From contig JANPWX010000172.1 of the NCBI GenBank assembly GCA_024734555.1, positions 3,096,886 to 3,160,885 on the forward strand: 64,000 bases of DNA, read 5' to 3'. Below the pieces are notes generated by a model. It made no database searches. It was not told the origin of the DNA and saw nothing but the letters and a program-made list of their open reading frames with translations. Below are positions 59,467 through 64,000 of the stretch, piece by piece. Within the stretch, counting starts at the first letter, position 1; each line of letters begins with the position of its first letter. Made by a program: the position numbers and the translations under genes. The DNA is from Trochalopteron elliotii. Its lineage: Eukaryota; Chordata; Aves; Passeriformes; Leiothrichidae.

Positions 59467-62400
59467 GTATGTAACAGCAAACTTAGTGGAACTGCATTTC
59501 TGCAGTAGCCTTTTGCCGTACTGCTGTAGTGTTCTGGTTTCCCCCTTCTGTTCAAAGATTTAAAAGGTTGGCAGTAAAAGCCTCTTGTGAGTACATTAAA
59601 AATGTAGGTAACAATTAAAATGATATTATCAAATCTTCTTGTCCAGAAGAATCCATTACACCTTAACTCATAGATTAGGCTGGGTGCAGCCTCTCTGGCC
59701 ATAGCACTTGCTGTCCTAGTGACTTAAACTAGCAAAGCAGATCCTCTCTACACAACCTTACTCAAATTCATGGCCAGTGCTGTTGAAAGATTTGTGTCTC
59801 ACCCACATAGGTAGCATAAACTCTATCATATTTCTTTTGCTTTTGAGATCACCTATGTTACAGGTTAATACAGCAATTGCTACATTGGGTTAACCTGACT
59901 AAGTTGATAAGACACAGGACATTCTAAAACCACCAAAGGTATTTTAAGAGCAAACTAAAGGATAGCAGAGAGTACAAGTCTTGTAAATCCTAGAGCACAG
60001 AGGTGCCCTTGAAAAAGTCATCCTCAAGGGGAATGTGGTTGCTAACAGTTTCAGCAGAGAGATCACAAATTGAATGGGCCTCATAAAACCACTGTTCTTT
60101 CATTAGTTTGAGGTCGTGTTGTGGCTAAAGTATGTTGAAAAGCAAGGGAGAGTTTTCCTTGTGTCATCCCAAGAGGAACGGCCAGAACAAATGCCTTGCT
60201 TATACAAGGGAGGGGGAGGAGCATATATCTGTCTCATGCAAAGGAGCATTTTTTTTTTCCTATAAACAATATTAATTCTTGTAGTAGAACATGGTCATAT
60301 TGGCAGTGCAGCAAAACAAACCTCCTTATGTAGCTTATGTTTTTCTCTTCTGGCAACTGTAGTTTCAAGGACACAAGGCTTTGACTTTCTCCAGCTGTTA
60401 CATTCACACAAAGGAGCAGTATAAATGAAAGTGTTATTGCTGCCAATCATCAGACCCTCTGAAGGATCTTCTGTCCTCTCTGAGTACCATGGGGCATAAA
60501 CATTAGTCACTACTGAGTATTGTGTTTTTAATGTTTACCACTGTAAATGCCACAATTTTGAATAGATAAAGACAAGACGCATAATAACAACTGGACTAGC
60601 TACATCAAAAAAGCCCTGATTATTAAAAACATGCACCAGTTCAGTATTTCACATTGTGCCACCACCCACAATGGGGAAGTCTGATGCACTTCTTTTAAGC
60701 TAACTCCATATCATTTTGCACACTTCCTAAGAAGATCTGACTGAGTTTCCTTGAACCTCCCTTGATCAGTTTTCACCCTCTAGTAAAGTCAGTCAGCAAA
60801 AGGCAATCTCAGGACCATATTTAGTTCTAAGTAAGAAGAAAAGGCAACCTGATGAAAGAGCCCAATCTTTCACAAACAATTTACACTACCTATGTCTGTG
60901 TTACAGCCATTAGCTTTGTGCCCTTGTCTTTTCCAAGGAGTCCTGTGGTCTCTGAGCAGCCTGATCACTTCAGGCAGGTTGGGCTGGAAGTGAATGTGAT
61001 ACCTACATTTCCCAAAGAACATGTCAAGAAACTCAGTGCTATTTAACTACACCACCATAGTGATTTCTGAAACATGCTCACATATGCATCAGTGTGGCCA
61101 AACAGTAAATGTGCCAGAATGGTGTTGCAAACCTCATTGATCAGCTTTTTTTCCACTGCAAGAGTAATGACTGAACTTCCAACATCCCTCGGGGATGCTG
61201 CACCAACACACAACACTGTTTCATTACTGAAAGAGTCAGATTTTGACAAACCCACACAATTATGTAGAGGCCACAGAGGATCATGTCTAAATGAATGTTT
61301 TTCTTCAATATGAGTCATTCGAATAGGAGGAGAGGAGACACTTTAATGCCTCTCATGTTTAGATAATTCCATATTTAAACATGAATAGTTCCCAACTGCT
61401 CTTTTTTCCTTCATTTCATCCAAGAACATTAAAGGGCAGTATTCAGATACAACAGCATCACCATTGGGAAATAATTGAGGGAAATTCTACCTGAAATATC
61501 ATTGGGTTTTATTGATGGAGGCAGTTGAGTATCTACTCTCCCCTTTGACACTGGACTTTACAAGCAGTCAAAAAAAGTGTACATGGCTCCTGTATGTATT
61601 CAAGTGTGATCTAAGGACTGAGCAGCACAATTATTTGAAGAAATATTACTGCTTACTGAATCACTTTACTTTAACAATGTAGTTCTAGAAAAAGCAGATT
61701 GTAGTGCTTTTTGAACAGTTTTGCAAAATCAGCACAGAGGTTTTTATTGTATGTATTTACTGCCACTCATCTGAGTCAAACTGCAATATGCCCAAAGGAT
61801 AATAACCTTCAAAACTAAGCATGTAAATCTTCAGTGATGTGGTCACTGTTTGTCTTACCTCCAGCAGGAGCTGGTGTTGCTTCAATAAAGTCAGTCAATG
61901 GACTGGTCTTGAATATCAAATATAGTTGTGATTTTAAATTACCTAAGTCTGAAACCTGGATTGCTCTCAGTCTAACTAAACTTGACTCTTCCTCCCTCCC
62001 CATAAAAATGTCTGAAAGGAGACTTCTCAACAATTGCCTGGATCCTGTATAATACAAGCCATTGCTATGATTCAGGTTCCTGTGGATGAAGAGAGAGTGC
62101 AATACAGCCTCTATACCTTCAGGTACACTTGCTTCTCTCCCTGCTGTCTATGTGCAGTTCCATCCAGAAATATGGACAGCATTTTTCCTGTCTGTCACAG
62201 GTGTGTCCTAAATTAAATATGCCCCAGTTCCCCTGAAAGGACAAGTAAATACTCAACCTTGGTGAGCTTTGGCATTCCTGCTGAACAGGAGAGCCCATGT
62301 GAGGTAAAGAAAGAAAAACAAAGAGAGAATTTGAATTTACTAAAATACAAATATGGAAATAATTGAAAAAGTATTTTCATTCTTTATCAAAATTTAATCT

Positions 62401-64000
62401 ATCTTTTAATCCTTCAGCCACCAGTGTGAAGCACCATGCAGTCTTCTGAATGTAAAATGTAGAATTCCTTCCCTTCACATAGTTCTGCAGAATTGTAATG
62501 TTTTGTCCAACCATGTTCACATACCACAAGCTATCAGAATACTGATGGAAGATACTGACCCTTCATCCTCTGCTGGGAATAAAAAAGTGTTGCACCTAAA
62601 TGGCTGTGCTATAAATAGTTAAAGCTGGTGATATTTCTTCAGGACAGCTCTTGCTGGCTGTCAGTGAGCTGCCTTAGGAAAACACTTTGGAAATTGAATA
62701 TTTCCTGCTCCATTGCTGGCAGGAAAGAGGCCAGGGTCCATAAAAAGAGGATTGTCACCAGGTGGCACATTTTGGTGCGTGCAGAAAAATGCCATCCCTG
62801 GAGAGACAGAATTTATCACCTGATGTAGCTGAGCAGCTTTTCTAGAGGAAGTTGCCCATATTGGAGTCAGAAATTTGTGGCTATTGTTCACTTACGTGCT
62901 CCACAAAGCTAAAGGGTTAATCAGCAAGCTGACATGAGATTTAATTTCTTTTAAAGGAACCTAATTTTTAAAAGCCATGCCTTCTTATGGAGTGTATTAT
63001 CTTAAAAAAAAAATCTAGAAGGAGCACTAAACTATAACAAGTACAAATCCCCAAGCCCAGAACAATTACTGACCACTTGAGTTAGTTTTTGTTGTCCTTC
63101 TCCTCCTCCCATTTCAATGCTATATAAATCCAGAGCTGGGTCTAGTGTAGGACACAAATTATACAGGCATTCAGACCTTCTTGGCAGAGAAGTTGTTTCT
63201 GTCTTGAGGGTTGAGGGAAGTAAAAGAGTTTCTTCTGTTTTTGAGTTCATGCACTTCTACTTCCCATAGTGCACAGTCAGAGACAGCAATGCAGTCTGAA
63301 TATTACAGATATGCAAATGAATTTTTGCACCTAAAAAGACCCTAGACAGTAAGAGTAGAGTTGTGAAACACTGACTAAAATTGGGTCTCATGCATCCTTG
63401 TTCACATCCTAGCTCTGTTGCAATCTTTATATTTCCTATGCTGGGCAGGTCACTGAGAATAGGGACATTTCTATCTGGAGGTGTAATTGCAGCATGGGCT
63501 TACTTATGTGGGCTAGCTTTAAATTAGCTCAGTCAGCGGTAGCTGGTTGAGAATGGCAGGTTGAACTTCAGTGCACTGCCATAATCCCTTTGGGTTGGTG
63601 AATAGACATTCAGTAGGTAACACTTGTGATTTAAGTGTTTTGCACTGCAATATTTACTACTGTGCATAAACCCCAAGGAAGTGGCTTTAAAGGTTTGACC
63701 TGGTGTAGGTTGCAATGTGAATAGTATTTTAGGACTACAATGGATTTGTTCAGTTTGTTCTGCAGTTCCCAACTGTGTTAGGGAAATATAAATATTATTC
63801 TTGCCCAGGCTTTTGTCTGTCTTGTCTACTTAAACAGTGACCTCTTTGGGGCAGGAAATATCTTTTATTTAATGTTTATACAGCAAATAAGCCTTGGATC
63901 TTCGTTGTGATTTGGAACAGTTATTGAAGTTATGGAGCCACCTCTTGTCTCCATCTGATAGTATGTTGTTTTGTGTCTCCTGCATGAAGCTTTTGATGGG
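59467..64000. other. no gene or known repeat seen
   Basis: AT-rich DNA right of the candidate terminal exon. The first few hundred bases could be 3' UTR. Many short frames occur on both strands with no splice or family support. No retroelement ends were recognised. Confidence 0.4.

Noticed and set aside
1..64000. CRISPR arrays, bacterial operons, riboswitches
   Set aside because: The DNA is avian nuclear sequence; no spaced direct repeats or prokaryotic gene structure occur.

Overview
The window is vertebrate nuclear DNA, almost certainly from a songbird (passerine). Seven CR1 LINE fragments are present, the standard avian retroposon. Two short SINEs join an isoleucine-tRNA-like head to a CR1-like 3' tail, the architecture known from passerine SINEs such as TguSINE1. 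There is also a solo LTR of a type common in songbird genomes. No bacterial, phage or CRISPR feature is present. No complete gene can be read; the window is mostly intron or intergenic DNA with a few small exon candidates.

Layout. 1-32 kb: A+C-rich on the + strand, with a small GC-rich patch at 2.1-2.4 kb and several minus-strand exon candidates. Two runs of these keep splice phase from exon to exon: 26.5 to 18.5 kb and 11.3 to 7.6 kb. A third run (13.7 to 12.2 kb) is weaker. A 558-nt minus-strand open block lies at 4.4-5.0 kb. CR1 fragments at 14.0-14.9 and 29.95-30.24 kb are both in minus orientation. 32.0-33.5 kb: a strong CpG island, split by a 781-base assembly gap, is the likely promoter region. 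33.5-64 kb: T+G-rich on the + strand. It holds CR1 fragments at 35.9, 45.9, 47.3 and 50.8 kb in plus orientation and one at 56.5 kb in minus orientation, a solo LTR at 51.75 kb split by a SINE, and a 210-bp pyrimidine microsatellite at 56.25 kb. Three phase-consistent plus-strand exon candidates (54.19, 58.67 and 59.11 kb) end in a stop codon.

Interpretation. The change in strand composition at the CpG island fits divergent transcription: one gene running left on the minus strand and one running right on the plus strand. I did not recognise either protein. Exon calls rest on splice-site fit, open frame and phase only, so their confidence is modest. The repeats are the best-supported features. 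One join at 58,740 (single N with a 57-bp exact duplicate on each side) looks like an assembly artefact.
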